This document shows positions 33,995-42,431 of a stretch of DNA of 43,568 nt, piece after piece. The position numbers and the translations under genes were made by a program. Below the pieces are notes generated by a model. That model was not told the DNA's origin, did no database searches, and saw only the letters and a list, made by a program, of their open reading frames with translations. Source of the stretch: Candidatus Handelsmanbacteria bacterium. Its GTDB lineage: Bacteria > Latescibacterota > UBA2968 > UBA8231. Numbering within the stretch: position 1 is the stretch's first letter; the number at the start of each line of letters is the position of its first letter. Location of the stretch: contig VGJS01000038.1 in assembly GCA_016867395.1 (NCBI GenBank), positions 1 through 43,568 on the forward strand. Direction: 5' to 3'.

Positions 33995-35098
33995 CTACTG
34001 GATGATCAGCTCGGCGCGCAGGGCGCCGGCGGTCTTGAGGGCCTGCAAAATGGCGATCAACTCCCTGGGCGTGACCCCCAGGGCGTTGAGGTTGCGCACC
34101 AGGTCGCGCACCGTGGGCATGGCCCCCACGTCAAAGGAGTTGAGGATGGGGTGCAGGTGGTCTGGCTCCTCCTCCACCGTCACCTGCTGCCCGCCCAGCG
34201 GGTCGGCGGCCTGGCCGCTGTCGCCGGGGATCTTCAGTTTCAGGCTGCCGTGGGAAAGGGCCACCGCCGCCACCGAAACGTGGTCGCCCACGATCACCGT
34301 GCCGGTTTTCTCGTTGACCACCACCCTGGCCGGCAGGTCGGGGATCACCACCACCTTCTCCAGGTCGGCCAGGAAGCCGGCCATCTCCTGGGAGCTGCTG
34401 AACTGCTCCGGGGTGGTCACCACAATGGTGCTGGCATCGGCGGCTATGGCCAGGCCCGCCTCGCCGAAGAACTCGTCGATGGCCCAGGCCGCCCGCGAGG
34501 CCGTGGTCCAGTCGGCGTCGTTGAGGGTGAGGGTGATCTCGTTGACCAGGCGCTCCAGGCGCTGTGGCTCCTCAATGATCAGACCGCCGTTGGGCACATT
34601 GCCCACCACCGAATGGTTCTTCCGCACCGAGCCGGCCCCGGCCCCTCCCAGGTTGAAACCGCCGATGGACACCGCCCCCTGGGCAGTGACGTAGGTCGCC
34701 CCTTCCGGCCCCATGAGGTTGGTGCGCAGCAGGGTACCCCCCTGCAAGGAACTGGCGTCGCCCAGGGAAGCCACCTGCACGTCGATCTTGGCCCCCTTGC
34801 GGGCAAAGGGCGAGAGGTTGGCGGTGACGCTTACCGCGGCCACGTTGCGGATGCGGATCTGCGCCGGGTCCACCGCCAGGTTCATGCGCTGCATCATGTT
34901 GGTCAGCATCCGGGTGGTGAAACTGGCCTGCCGGCCGTCGCCGGTGCCCTCCAGGCCGATGATCAGGCCCATGCCGGTCAACTGCAGTTCCTCACCCATC
35001 TGGATCTTGGCCATGTCCTTGAGGCGCACTGGGGTCTGGGCCAGACTCGGCCCGGCCAGGCTCAGGAGCAGCAGCAGACTGCACCAGCGGCGTCTCAT
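33995..35098 (-). CDS. flgI: Flagellar P-ring protein FlgI
   Basis: 367 residues with a Sec signal peptide (LLLLLSLAGPSLAQ, cut near residue 20). FlgI forms the periplasmic P-ring around the rod. Family blocks: LTGMGLIIGLEGTGDGR, NVAAVSVTANLSPFARKGAK, GGTLLRTNLMGPEG and VVVNEKTGTVIVGDHVSVAA. The C-terminus, LGVTPRELIAILQALKTAGA, is canonical. One base separates it from flgH. Together with FlgH it shows that the cell has an outer membrane and a peptidoglycan layer crossed by the rod. Confidence 0.97.
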   Translation of the reverse strand: MRRRWCSLLLLLSLAGPSLAQTPVRLKDMAKIQMGEELQLTGMGLIIGLEGTGDGRQASFTTRMLTNMMQRMNLAVDPAQIRIRNVAAVSVTANLSPFARKGAKIDVQVASLGDASSLQGGTLLRTNLMGPEGATYVTAQGAVSIGGFNLGGAGAGSVRKNHSVVGNVPNGGLIIEEPQRLERLVNEITLTLNDADWTTASRAAWAIDEFFGEAGLAIAADASTIVVTTPEQFSSSQEMAGFLADLEKVVVIPDLPARVVVNEKTGTVIVGDHVSVAAVALSHGSLKLKIPGDSGQAADPLGGQQVTVEEEPDHLHPILNSFDVGAMPTVRDLVRNLNALGVTPRELIAILQALKTAGALRAELIIQ

Positions 35099-35099
35099 C

Positions 35100-35681
35100 T
35101 TAGAACACCCAACTCAGCAAACGGACAAAGAACCCCGGTCTGGACCCCTGGGTCAGGGTGCCCTTGCCGGTGTACTCGAGTTGCAGATCCCCCACACTGG
35201 AGGACAGGATGGTGTTGTCGGCCGCCACCGAGGCGGGGTTGACGGTGCCGCTCAGGTAGATGGCCTCGGTCTCACCGTTGATCTTCAGATTGCGACTGCC
35301 CTCGATGATCAGGTCGCCGTTGGGTTTCTTGCCCACCACCGTCACGGTGATGCGCGCCGTCAACTGGGCGCTGCGCGAGGTGGAGGCCCGGCCCTGGTAC
35401 TGATTGGAGGCACTGCTTTGCAGCGAGTGCAGGGGGATGAAACTGAGGATATTGCCCGCCCCCGGCACGCTACTGCTGACCTGGGCCTGGTTCGACTTGT
35501 CGGTGCTGGTGGCCGTCTGGTTGGTGGCCGAGGCGCTCTCGGCGATGATCACCGTCAGCACGTCGCCGATATTGGCGGCCTTGGGGTCGGCAAACAGCGA
35601 AAGGGTCTGGGCCGGGCCCGGAGCGGGAAACGCCGCCGGCAGCGCCAGCGCCAGACTCATCACCCACCTATTCATGGCCAT
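35100..35681 (-). CDS. flgH: Flagellar L-ring protein FlgH, no lipobox cysteine
   Basis: 193 residues. FlgH forms the L-ring in the outer membrane. Family pattern: NIGDVLTVIIAESASATNQT, then RITVTVVGKKPNGDLIIEGS and LSGTVNPASVAADNTILSSS. The signal peptide (MSLALALPAAFPAPGPAQ) is followed by TLSLF and contains no cysteine, whereas FlgH is usually a lipoprotein. The ATG at 35681 overlaps flgA by 14 bases; a second ATG two codons later is possible. Confidence 0.93.
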   Translation of the reverse strand: MAMNRWVMSLALALPAAFPAPGPAQTLSLFADPKAANIGDVLTVIIAESASATNQTATSTDKSNQAQVSSSVPGAGNILSFIPLHSLQSSASNQYQGRASTSRSAQLTARITVTVVGKKPNGDLIIEGSRNLKINGETEAIYLSGTVNPASVAADNTILSSSVGDLQLEYTGKGTLTQGSRPGFFVRLLSWVF

Positions 35682-36393
35682 TGCGGCCCTCCCCCAGGTT
35701 CAGGCACACCACCCCGGCGGTCAGCACCTCCCCGCGCAGCACCTTGCCCGATTCCTCGTTACGCACCCGGACCAGGGCGCCGGCCCCCGCGTCCTGCAGG
35801 GCCACCCCCCGGGTCGAAAGCTCCATGCCCCCACCCACCACCACCAATTCCACCATCTCGCCCTGGCGCACCAGGGGCACCCCCTGGCAGTGCAACGCGG
35901 TCAGCATCGCCCCGGCGTTCAGGGGCCTCTTGGTCTGCATGTCGGCCACCTGGGCCGGGTCGGTAAACACCCCATCGCGCATCATCGTGACCTCCCTTTC
36001 GTCCAATTCCACGGCCTCGGGTCCCAGTTCCTCGCCCCGGCGCAGCGCCCGCGAGGCCACCAGCACCCGCCGGTAGAGACGGGTGTCCACGGTAACGGTC
36101 AGGGTGCGGCAGGTCTGGCCTTTTACCCTCAGTTCCACCCGCACCATGCCGGCCCCACGCAAGGGCCGGGCGGATAGGGGTTTGACAGCGATCTCCACCG
36201 GGCCGGCCTCCTCGAGGACCACGTCCCCCTTCCAGCGGGGGTGGATCTCGCAGCGATCCTGGGCGTGGTTCTGGCGCGAGAGGGCGGCGCGCACGTGGCG
36301 TTCCACCGCCTGGTGGATGGCGCTCTCGCTGACGACGTTCTGCGCCTCCAGGGCGCCGGCGGCCAGACAGGCCAGCAACAGGGCTTTGAGCAT
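35668..36393 (-). CDS. flgA: P-ring assembly chaperone FlgA
   Basis: 241 residues with a signal peptide (MLKALLLACLAAGALEAQ). FlgA helps FlgI polymerise in the periplasm. The C-terminal SAF domain is clear: VASRALRRGEELGPEAVELD, then KRPLNAGAMLTALHCQGVPL, RQGEMVELVVVGGGMELSTR and GVALQDAGAGALVRVRNEES. It lies 8 bases after flgG and overlaps flgH. Confidence 0.93.
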   Translation of the reverse strand: MLKALLLACLAAGALEAQNVVSESAIHQAVERHVRAALSRQNHAQDRCEIHPRWKGDVVLEEAGPVEIAVKPLSARPLRGAGMVRVELRVKGQTCRTLTVTVDTRLYRRVLVASRALRRGEELGPEAVELDEREVTMMRDGVFTDPAQVADMQTKRPLNAGAMLTALHCQGVPLVRQGEMVELVVVGGGMELSTRGVALQDAGAGALVRVRNEESGKVLRGEVLTAGVVCLNLGEGRNGHE

Positions 36394-36401
36394 CGGTGCG
36401 C

Positions 36402-37190
36402 CTAACGCTTGAGGTTGTTGGCGTTGGCGAGCATCTCCTCGGAGGTCTGGATGGCCCGGGCGTTGATCTCATAGGCCCGCTGGGCCACGATCATGTTGAC
36501 CATCTCGTCCACCACCTCCACGTTCGACAGTTCGAGGAAGCCCTGGGAGAGCCGGCCAAAGCCCTCGCTATCGGGGGCGCCGGTCACTGGCGTGCCCGAG
36601 GCTTCGGTCTCCAAAAAGAGATTGCGGCCGGCGCTCTTAAGGCCGGCCGGGTTGATGAAGCGGGCCAGTTCCAACTGCCCCACCTGTTGGAAATTTGGAT
36701 CGCCGGGCACCTTCACCGAGACCTCGCCGTTGACCGAGACGTTGATCTCGGTGGCGTCCTGGGGGATGGTGATCTCCGGCTGCAGGGAGTACCCGTCGGA
36801 AGTGACCAGGGTGCCCTGCGAGGACTTTTTCATCGCCCCGTCGCGGGTATAGGCCGTGGAGCCGTCGGGCAGCACCACCTGCAAGAATCCGTCCCCGTCG
36901 ATGGAGACGTCGAGGGGGTTGTTGGTGGAGATCACCGCTCCCTGCGAGAAGATGCGCTGGGTGGCCACCGGCCGGGTGCCGTAGCCGATCTGCAACTCGA
37001 CGGGGACCTGCGAGCCTTCGGCCTGGGTGGCCCCGGCCAGGCGGATCTGCTGGTAGAGCAAGTCCTGGAACTCCAGCTTGCTCTTCTTGTACCCGGTGGT
37101 GTTCACGTTGGCCAGGTTGTTGGCGATGTTGTCCACGTTCATCTGCTGGGCGATCATGCCCGTGGCCGCGGTGTAGAGGGCTCTGCTCAT
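36402..37190 (-). CDS. flgG: Distal rod protein FlgG
   Basis: 262 residues, the normal length. It begins MSRALYTAATGMIAQQMNVD and NIANNLANVNTTGYKKSKLE, the FlgG version of the axial N-terminal motif, and holds ELQIGYGTRPVATQRIFSQG and NNPLDVSIDGDGFLQV. It ends with VEVVDEMVNMIVAQRAYEIN. Exported by the type III system and assembled into the distal rod. It lies 17 bases after flgF. Confidence 0.98.
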   Translation of the reverse strand: MSRALYTAATGMIAQQMNVDNIANNLANVNTTGYKKSKLEFQDLLYQQIRLAGATQAEGSQVPVELQIGYGTRPVATQRIFSQGAVISTNNPLDVSIDGDGFLQVVLPDGSTAYTRDGAMKKSSQGTLVTSDGYSLQPEITIPQDATEINVSVNGEVSVKVPGDPNFQQVGQLELARFINPAGLKSAGRNLFLETEASGTPVTGAPDSEGFGRLSQGFLELSNVEVVDEMVNMIVAQRAYEINARAIQTSEEMLANANNLKR

Positions 37191-37207
37191 TTCCCTTTAT
37201 CCTTTAT

Positions 37208-38002
37208 TTAACTTTTCACGACGCCGACGTCGTTGACGGCCCGATCCAGGGTGCTGTCCTGCACCTGGATGGCCCGCTGGTCGGCCTCATAGGAGCGGTA
37301 CACGTCGATCATCTTCACCATCTCCAGCACCGGCTCCACGTTGGAGTTCTCCAGATAGCCCTGCACCACCCGGGTGCTCTGGGCTTGCACCTGCTGGGTG
37401 CCTGGCTGGGGGATGTAGTGGCCCTGCTTGCCCTTGGACAGCACCGACTGGTAGGGGCTCTGGGCCTTAAGGTTGCGGTCGTACAGGGCCGGGAAATCGA
37501 CGACCTGCAGCCGGCCCACCACCTGGTCCACCCCCTGGATCTCGTCGCGCACCTTGATCACCCCGGCGTCGTCGATGAGAGGGGCATTGTAGCTGGGGGG
37601 GATGAGGATCTCGTCGCCCTGGCTGCTGAGCACCGGGTTGCCCAGGGGGTCCACCAGGCGGCCCTGATTGTCCTTGGAGAAGTTGCCGTTGCGGGTGTAC
37701 TGCACCCCCTCGGGGGTGCGCACCGCAAAGAAGCCCTGCCCGTTGAGGGCCACGCTGAACATGTTGCCGGTCTGGTGCAGCTTGCCCTGCTCGAAGTCGG
37801 TCCACATCCCTTCGGCCCGGTTTATCCGCCAGTCCGGGTAGTCCCCGGAGAGCCGCTTCCTGGCCTCCATTACCTCGCGCATGAACATATTGTCGCGTTT
37901 GAACCCGGGCACCTCGGAGTTGGCCAGGTTGTTGGCGATGGTCTCGTGCCGGGTGGTCTTGGGCAACATCCCCGAGGCAGAGATGAACAATCCTTCGAGC
38001 AT
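37208..38002 (-). CDS. flgF: Proximal rod protein FlgF
   Basis: 264 residues. The N-terminus is MLEGLFISASGMLPKTTRHE with IANNLANSEVPGFKRDNMF, and the centre holds FSVALNGQGFFAVRTPEGVQ and YTRNGNFSKDNQGRLVDPLG, as in FlgF/FlgG. The C-terminus has NSNVEPVLEMVKMIDVYRSY. The order before flgG identifies it as FlgF rather than a second FlgG. First gene of the block; GGGAGAG lies before the ATG and a sigma54 promoter some 40 bases further up. Confidence 0.9.
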   Translation of the reverse strand: MLEGLFISASGMLPKTTRHETIANNLANSEVPGFKRDNMFMREVMEARKRLSGDYPDWRINRAEGMWTDFEQGKLHQTGNMFSVALNGQGFFAVRTPEGVQYTRNGNFSKDNQGRLVDPLGNPVLSSQGDEILIPPSYNAPLIDDAGVIKVRDEIQGVDQVVGRLQVVDFPALYDRNLKAQSPYQSVLSKGKQGHYIPQPGTQQVQAQSTRVVQGYLENSNVEPVLEMVKMIDVYRSYEADQRAIQVQDSTLDRAVNDVGVVKS

Positions 38003-38040
38003 GGATACTCTCCCGCAGACAGAGTTACGCCCCTTCAGGG

Positions 38041-38057
38041 AGCAAGCCCTGTGCCAG
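38041..38057 (-). promoter_or_regulatory. Sigma54 promoter of the flgF operon
   Basis: TGGCACAGGGCTTGCT on the minus strand (from 38056): GG at 38055-38054 and GC at 38043-38042, exactly 10 bases apart, one base off the TGGCACG-N4-TTGCW consensus. Predicted start near 38030, 28 bases before the flgF ATG. A perfect dyad CTGTT-TAT-AACAG (38081-38093) lies about 50-60 bases upstream of the start and may be an activator or operator site. Confidence 0.85.
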
Positions 38058-38235
38058 GGTCCGGTATCCCATCTATCTTACTGTTTATAACAGATGTGTA
38101 CCCAATCCAGCCCTGGCCCCACCACGGCCACCCACGGAAAATTCTTCCTCAGCTTCCGCCTTTTTCCCGACTGCTTGCCACCGGGGGGGGCCGAGGTTAA
38201 ATTCTGGCCATCCCCTTCAGATAAGGATTAACGCT

Positions 38236-39054
38236 ATGAACCCTCTGCCCTACCTCCTGCTCCTGGCCCTGTGCTGGGCTACCCCGGCCCAGGCCGATCC
38301 TATCGCCGAGTACACCGTTGCGCGCGCCGCCGGCCCCATCGAGATCGATGGCCATCTCGACGAGTTCGCCTGGGAGAAGGCCGAACAGATCAACGGCTTC
38401 GAGCGCATCCTCAACGACTACGACCAGATCAGCCGCCCCACCCGGGCCAAGATGCTCTGGGACGACCAGCAGCTCTACTTCGCCTTTGTCTGCCAGGACC
38501 CGGACATGTGGACCTTCCTCACCGAGGAGGACGCCGCCTTCTGGGATGAGGAGGTGGTGGAGGTCTTCATCGACCCGGACGGGGACGCCAAGAACTACCT
38601 GGAGTTGGAGATCAACCCAGAAAACGCCAAGGTCGACCTGGTCGTTCGCACCCTGAAGCCCGAGTGGGATTCGGATTTCGCCTGGGATATCAAAGGCCTG
38701 CAGAGCGCCGTGGCCGTGTACGGCACCATCAACGACGCCTCCGACGTCGATCAGGGCTGGACCGTGGAGTTCGCCATCCCCTACAGCGCCATGGCCGGCA
38801 CCATCACCGGCGGGGGTGCCGCGCCTAACGTGGGCGACCAGTGGCGGCTCAACCTCTACCGCATCGAGCGCAAGGCCGGCCGGGCCCTGCGCTCCCGGAT
38901 CGTCGAGCTGGAGCAGGGCCTGGCCAAGGGCGCCCTGCTCGACTCCCTAAAGGGCCAATACAACGAGGAGACCGAGTACACCGCCTGGAGCGAGACCTAC
39001 CAGCGCGGCTTCCACGATCCCTCCCGCTTCGGGTTCGTCAAATTCGAAGAGTAG
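38236..39054 (+). CDS. Secreted CBM9-like carbohydrate-binding protein
   Basis: 272 residues with a signal peptide (MNPLPYLLLLALCWATPAQA). The mature part matches the family-9 carbohydrate-binding-like domain found in many FCB bacteria: GPIEIDGHLDEFAWEKAEQI, then RAKMLWDDQQLYFAFVCQDP, FWDEEVVEVFIDPDGDAKNY and WTVEFAIPYSAM. These domains bind sugars or act as modules of unknown enzymes; no catalytic site can be named. It is divergent from flgF and starts after AAGGA. It is not clearly linked to the flagellar genes. Confidence 0.8.
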   Translation: MNPLPYLLLLALCWATPAQADPIAEYTVARAAGPIEIDGHLDEFAWEKAEQINGFERILNDYDQISRPTRAKMLWDDQQLYFAFVCQDPDMWTFLTEEDAAFWDEEVVEVFIDPDGDAKNYLELEINPENAKVDLVVRTLKPEWDSDFAWDIKGLQSAVAVYGTINDASDVDQGWTVEFAIPYSAMAGTITGGGAAPNVGDQWRLNLYRIERKAGRALRSRIVELEQGLAKGALLDSLKGQYNEETEYTAWSETYQRGFHDPSRFGFVKFEE

Positions 39055-39061
39055 CGGAGGG

Positions 39062-39197
39062 CCGGGTATGCCTCGGAGTTGTTTCCCTGGGGACTGGCTG
39101 GGCTGGGAAGTCCGCGGGAGGGGTTGAGGGGAGAGCGGAGCTTTGCGAGCAGGGTGGGAAGGACGCGCCTTGGGAAACAACGGAGGGGAATACCCGG
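39062..39197. repeat. Long imperfect inverted repeat (MITE- or REP-like)
   Basis: Outer arms CCGGGTAT (39062-39069) and ATACCCGG (39190-39197), inner arms GTTGTTTCCC (39078-39087) and GGGAAACAAC (39172-39181), with a mismatched stretch between and about 84 bases of G-rich centre. The 136-base unit fills most of the gap between two genes. No clear target duplication is seen. It may be a small non-autonomous element or a structured RNA. Confidence 0.5.
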
Positions 39198-39222
39198 ACC
39201 GACCCATACCGCAGGATTTCGT

Positions 39223-39885
39223 ATGAACCGTTTCAAAGCAACCCTGCTATTTGTTGCCCTCCCCCTGGCCGCCGGGGCGCAGCGACCCGATACCGGCGTC
39301 GCAGCCCCCGTGTTCAACTATCCCAACCGGGAGGCCCTACTGCCTCTGACCCACCCCCTGCTCGTTGAGGCACCCCAGGGCCGCGACGCCGGCATGGTGC
39401 AGTTTGCCACCTTCGCCATTGACGTGTACGAGTACCCCAACCAGGCCGGCAGCCTGCCCCGCACCGAGGTCAGTCTCGAAGAGGCCCGAGCTCTGTGCCG
39501 GAAACGGGGCAAACGCCTGTGCAGCGAGGGGGAATGGGAGTTGGCCTGCCGGGGAGCCCAGGACCTGGCTTATGGGTACGGCCCCCAGTTCGGGGCCGAC
39601 CGCTGCAACACCCCCTATCCCGAAGGGGAGATCTGGAAGCGCCGGCAGGGCCCAGCCCCCAGCGGGGCCTTTGCCGGCTGCGCCACCCCCGAGGGGGTCC
39701 ACGATCTGGTGGGCAATGTCTGGGAGTGGACCGAGGGGACCTACGACCCACAGCAGGGCTGGGCAGTGGTGCGGGGCGGTTCCTGGTTCCATAGCGTCAA
39801 CTACGCCAGGGCCGATGGCCGCTACGGCCGCTACCTCAGCCCCGACTATCACCTCGACCTCATCGGCTTCCGCTGCTGCCGCTGA
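39223..39885 (+). CDS. SUMF1/formylglycine-generating-enzyme-like secreted protein
   Basis: 220 residues from the ATG at 39223 (AGGA upstream), with a signal peptide (MNRFKATLLFVALPLAAGAQ). The domain shows FGE-sulfatase (SUMF1, PF03781) motifs: KRGKRLCSEGEWELACRG, GNVWEWTEG, VVRGGSWFHS and the terminal IGFRCC. True FGEs oxidise a sulfatase cysteine using a cysteine pair shortly after the GGSW segment; here that segment reads NYARADGRYGRYLS and lacks both cysteines. It is therefore probably a binding or scaffold member rather than an active FGE. An upstream in-frame TTG exists at 39079 but lies inside the repeat. Confidence 0.8.
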   Translation: MNRFKATLLFVALPLAAGAQRPDTGVAAPVFNYPNREALLPLTHPLLVEAPQGRDAGMVQFATFAIDVYEYPNQAGSLPRTEVSLEEARALCRKRGKRLCSEGEWELACRGAQDLAYGYGPQFGADRCNTPYPEGEIWKRRQGPAPSGAFAGCATPEGVHDLVGNVWEWTEGTYDPQQGWAVVRGGSWFHSVNYARADGRYGRYLSPDYHLDLIGFRCCR

Positions 39886-39960
39886 GGCACCGGGCCGGTT
39901 GAAAAGCCGGGGCTGCTTGAGTATTTGTACCTTCGATTCCCCCTTCTCCGTAGCCCGCCG

Positions 39961-42252
39961 ATGGCCGCCCACCCGATCCGCCTCTACGCGCTCCTGTCCG
40001 CCCTGTTCACCGTTGCCTGGCAACCGGTGCTGGCCCAGGAAGCCACCGGCACCATCAAAGGTGTGGTCCTCGACCAGCACACCCTCCAGCCCGTGCCCGG
40101 GGCCAATGTCGCCCTGCTGGGCACCCCGCTGGGCGCCATCGCCGGCGACCAGGGCCAGTTCACTATCAACCAGGCCCCGATGGGAGTGCAGCGCCTCAGA
40201 GTCTCGATGATCGGCTACAGCGAGCGGGTTCGGCCCGACGTCATCGTCCAGGCCCGGCGCATCACCTCCCTCACTGTACACCTGGAAGAGACTCCCCTCC
40301 AGATGGCGGAAACCACCGTCAGCGCCGACTTCTTCTCCGCCGCCGAGGAAAAGGCCGTCAGCGCCGTCAACCTCAACTACGAGGAGATCCGCCGCTCACC
40401 CGGCTCGGCCCAGGACCTCAGCCGGTTGCTCCAGGCCTTGCCCAGCGTCAACATGAACAACGACCAGCGCAACGACCTGATCGTGCGCGGGGGCAGCCCG
40501 GCGGAAAACCTGGTCCTGATCGACGAGATCGAGATCCCCAACATCAACCACTTTCCCACCCAGGGCGCCTCGGGGGGCCCGATCGGCCTGCTCAACGTGG
40601 AGCTGATCAGCGAGGCGGACTTCTCGGCCGGCGGATTTCCGGCCGCCTACGGCGACCGCCTCTCCTCGGTGATGTCGATCAAGCTGCGCGAGGGCAACCG
40701 CGACGAGTTCGACGGCCAGGCCGACCTCGGGATGGCCGGGGCGGGTTTTGTCCTCGAAGGCCCCCTGGGCGGGAGCAACGCCTCCTGGCTGCTGGGCGCC
40801 CGCCGCAGCTATCTGGACCTCATCGTCGATGCGATCGGCACCGGGGCCGTGCCCAAGTACAGCGACCTGCAGGGCAAGCTGAGCTGGGACCTGGGACCGG
40901 ACCACAAGCTCTGGGTGCTGGGCCTGGGCGGTTTCGACCACATCGCCGCCGAGCCGGAGGACAGCGACGAAAACGACGACCGCTTCAGCGCCGACTACGA
41001 CCAGTACGCGCTGGGCGCCGCCTGGCGCTGGCTGTGGAGCGCCAGGGGGTACGCCATCGTCTCCCTGGCCCAGACCTACGCCCGCTTCGGGGTGGAGGAG
41101 TACGAGGGCTGGACGCCCCTGCTCCTGTACACCAACGACTCCCAGGAGCGCACCCTGGTCCTGCGGCACCAGGGCACCTACCACTGGCGCCCCGGCCACA
41201 CCCTGATTTGGGGCCTGGGCTTCAAGGGGCTGTTTTCGGACCTGGGGTTCTACGCGGCGGCCGACACCAACCGGCTCAACACCTACACCCCCGAGTTCCG
41301 CCTGCAACAGGAGGTGCGCACCACCAAGGCCAGTGCCTTCCTCAGCTCCGAGCACCTGCTCTTGCGGCGCCTGCGCGCCACCCTGGGATTGCGCTACGAC
41401 TACCTAGCCTACAACGAGGAGCACGACCTCGCCCCCCGTCTCAACCTCTCCTGGGAAATGGACGCGGCCACCAGCATCAACACGTCCTGGGGCCTCTACT
41501 ACCAGGCCCTGCCCCTCTCGCTGCTGGCCCAGGACCGGGGCAACCGCCGCCTGGAGAACCTGCGCGCCACCCACTACGTGCTGGGCCTCAACCGCCGACT
41601 CACCCCTAGCACCCGGCTGACCCTGGAGGCGTATCTGAAAGATTACGCGGAGCTGCCCAGCGACCCGGACGATCCCACCGCCTCGGCCATCGACGCCTTC
41701 GCCGGCTTCGGGTCCCCCCTGCCCGGGGCCCTGGTGGGCGGGGGCGAGGCCCGCTCCCGGGGCGCGGAGCTGCTGATCCAGAAAAAGCTCGCCCAGTCCC
41801 TGTACGGCACCTTCGGCTACTCCTACTCGATCAGCCGCTACACCGACCTCCTGGGCGAGGAGCGCAACCGGGACTTCGACAACCGGCACCTGCTTTCGGC
41901 CATCGTCGGCTACCGACCCTCCCCGACCTGGGAGTTCAGCGGGCGCTGGAGCTTTGCCGGGGGCCGGCCCTACACCCCCTTCGACCAGGAGCTTTCAACC
42001 GCCACGGGCAAGGGCATCGTCCAGCGGGAGCTGCTCAACCGCCGCCGCTATCCTTCCTACCACCGCCTCGACCTGCAACTGGACTACCGCCGGCATTTCC
42101 GGCGCTGCAACCTGGTCACCTTCTTCAGCCTGCTCAACGCCTACAACCGGGCCAACATCTATACCTACTACTGGGACAAGAGCGAGAATGCCCAGGACCG
42201 CATCGACCAGTGGCGCTTCCTGCCGGTGGGCGGTTTCGAGCTGGAGTTCTGA
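39961..42252 (+). CDS. TonB-dependent outer-membrane receptor with CarboxypepD_reg-like domain
   Basis: 763 residues. Signal peptide (LLSALFTVAWQPVLAQ), then a carboxypeptidase-regulatory-like beta domain (GTIKGVVLDQHTLQPVPGAN ... LRVSMIGYSE) at about 25-110, a plug domain (RLLQALPSVNMNNDQRNDLI, VRGGSPAENLVLIDEIEIPN) at about 130-260, and a beta-barrel to the C-terminal phenylalanine (VGGFELEF). It imports a substrate across the outer membrane using TonB energy; the substrate is unknown and no SusD partner is next to it. The start is taken as the ATG at 39961 because the signal peptide follows; an in-frame TTG at 39925 is possible. No Shine-Dalgarno is seen. Confidence 0.9.
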   Translation: MAAHPIRLYALLSALFTVAWQPVLAQEATGTIKGVVLDQHTLQPVPGANVALLGTPLGAIAGDQGQFTINQAPMGVQRLRVSMIGYSERVRPDVIVQARRITSLTVHLEETPLQMAETTVSADFFSAAEEKAVSAVNLNYEEIRRSPGSAQDLSRLLQALPSVNMNNDQRNDLIVRGGSPAENLVLIDEIEIPNINHFPTQGASGGPIGLLNVELISEADFSAGGFPAAYGDRLSSVMSIKLREGNRDEFDGQADLGMAGAGFVLEGPLGGSNASWLLGARRSYLDLIVDAIGTGAVPKYSDLQGKLSWDLGPDHKLWVLGLGGFDHIAAEPEDSDENDDRFSADYDQYALGAAWRWLWSARGYAIVSLAQTYARFGVEEYEGWTPLLLYTNDSQERTLVLRHQGTYHWRPGHTLIWGLGFKGLFSDLGFYAAADTNRLNTYTPEFRLQQEVRTTKASAFLSSEHLLLRRLRATLGLRYDYLAYNEEHDLAPRLNLSWEMDAATSINTSWGLYYQALPLSLLAQDRGNRRLENLRATHYVLGLNRRLTPSTRLTLEAYLKDYAELPSDPDDPTASAIDAFAGFGSPLPGALVGGGEARSRGAELLIQKKLAQSLYGTFGYSYSISRYTDLLGEERNRDFDNRHLLSAIVGYRPSPTWEFSGRWSFAGGRPYTPFDQELSTATGKGIVQRELLNRRRYPSYHRLDLQLDYRRHFRRCNLVTFFSLLNAYNRANIYTYYWDKSENAQDRIDQWRFLPVGGFELEF

Positions 42253-42333
42253 GTCCCCTGGCCCGCCCTTTGCTTTCTATCCGCAGTTGAGGCGGCACCC
42301 CCCCGCGACCTGGGCAGGGCAGAGTGAGGCGCT

Positions 42334-42356
42334 AGGGCGCTGTTTTCCAGCGCCTT
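42334..42356 (+). other. Hairpin downstream of the TonB receptor gene
   Basis: AGGGCGCTG (42334-42342), loop TTTTC, and CAGCGCCTT (42348-42356) pair over nine positions including one G-U. No U-tract follows, so it is a weak terminator or a processing site in the 179-base gap before the next gene. Confidence 0.45.
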
Positions 42357-42431
42357 GCCCGGCATACCCCCGGCGCGGATATTTATCGTTGCGGCCAGAG
42401 CCACCCGAGGGCGGAGCCAGAAATATCTTCC

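Noticed and set aside
29850..38002. Possible missing hook genes (flgD, flgE, fliK) hidden in the block
   Set aside because: Every frame in this stretch is assigned to rod, ring, junction or regulatory genes; the hook genes must lie elsewhere.
39079..39222. N-terminal extension of the SUMF1-like protein from a TTG at 39079
   Set aside because: It runs through the inverted repeat and would bury the signal peptide that starts at 39223, which has its own AGGA.
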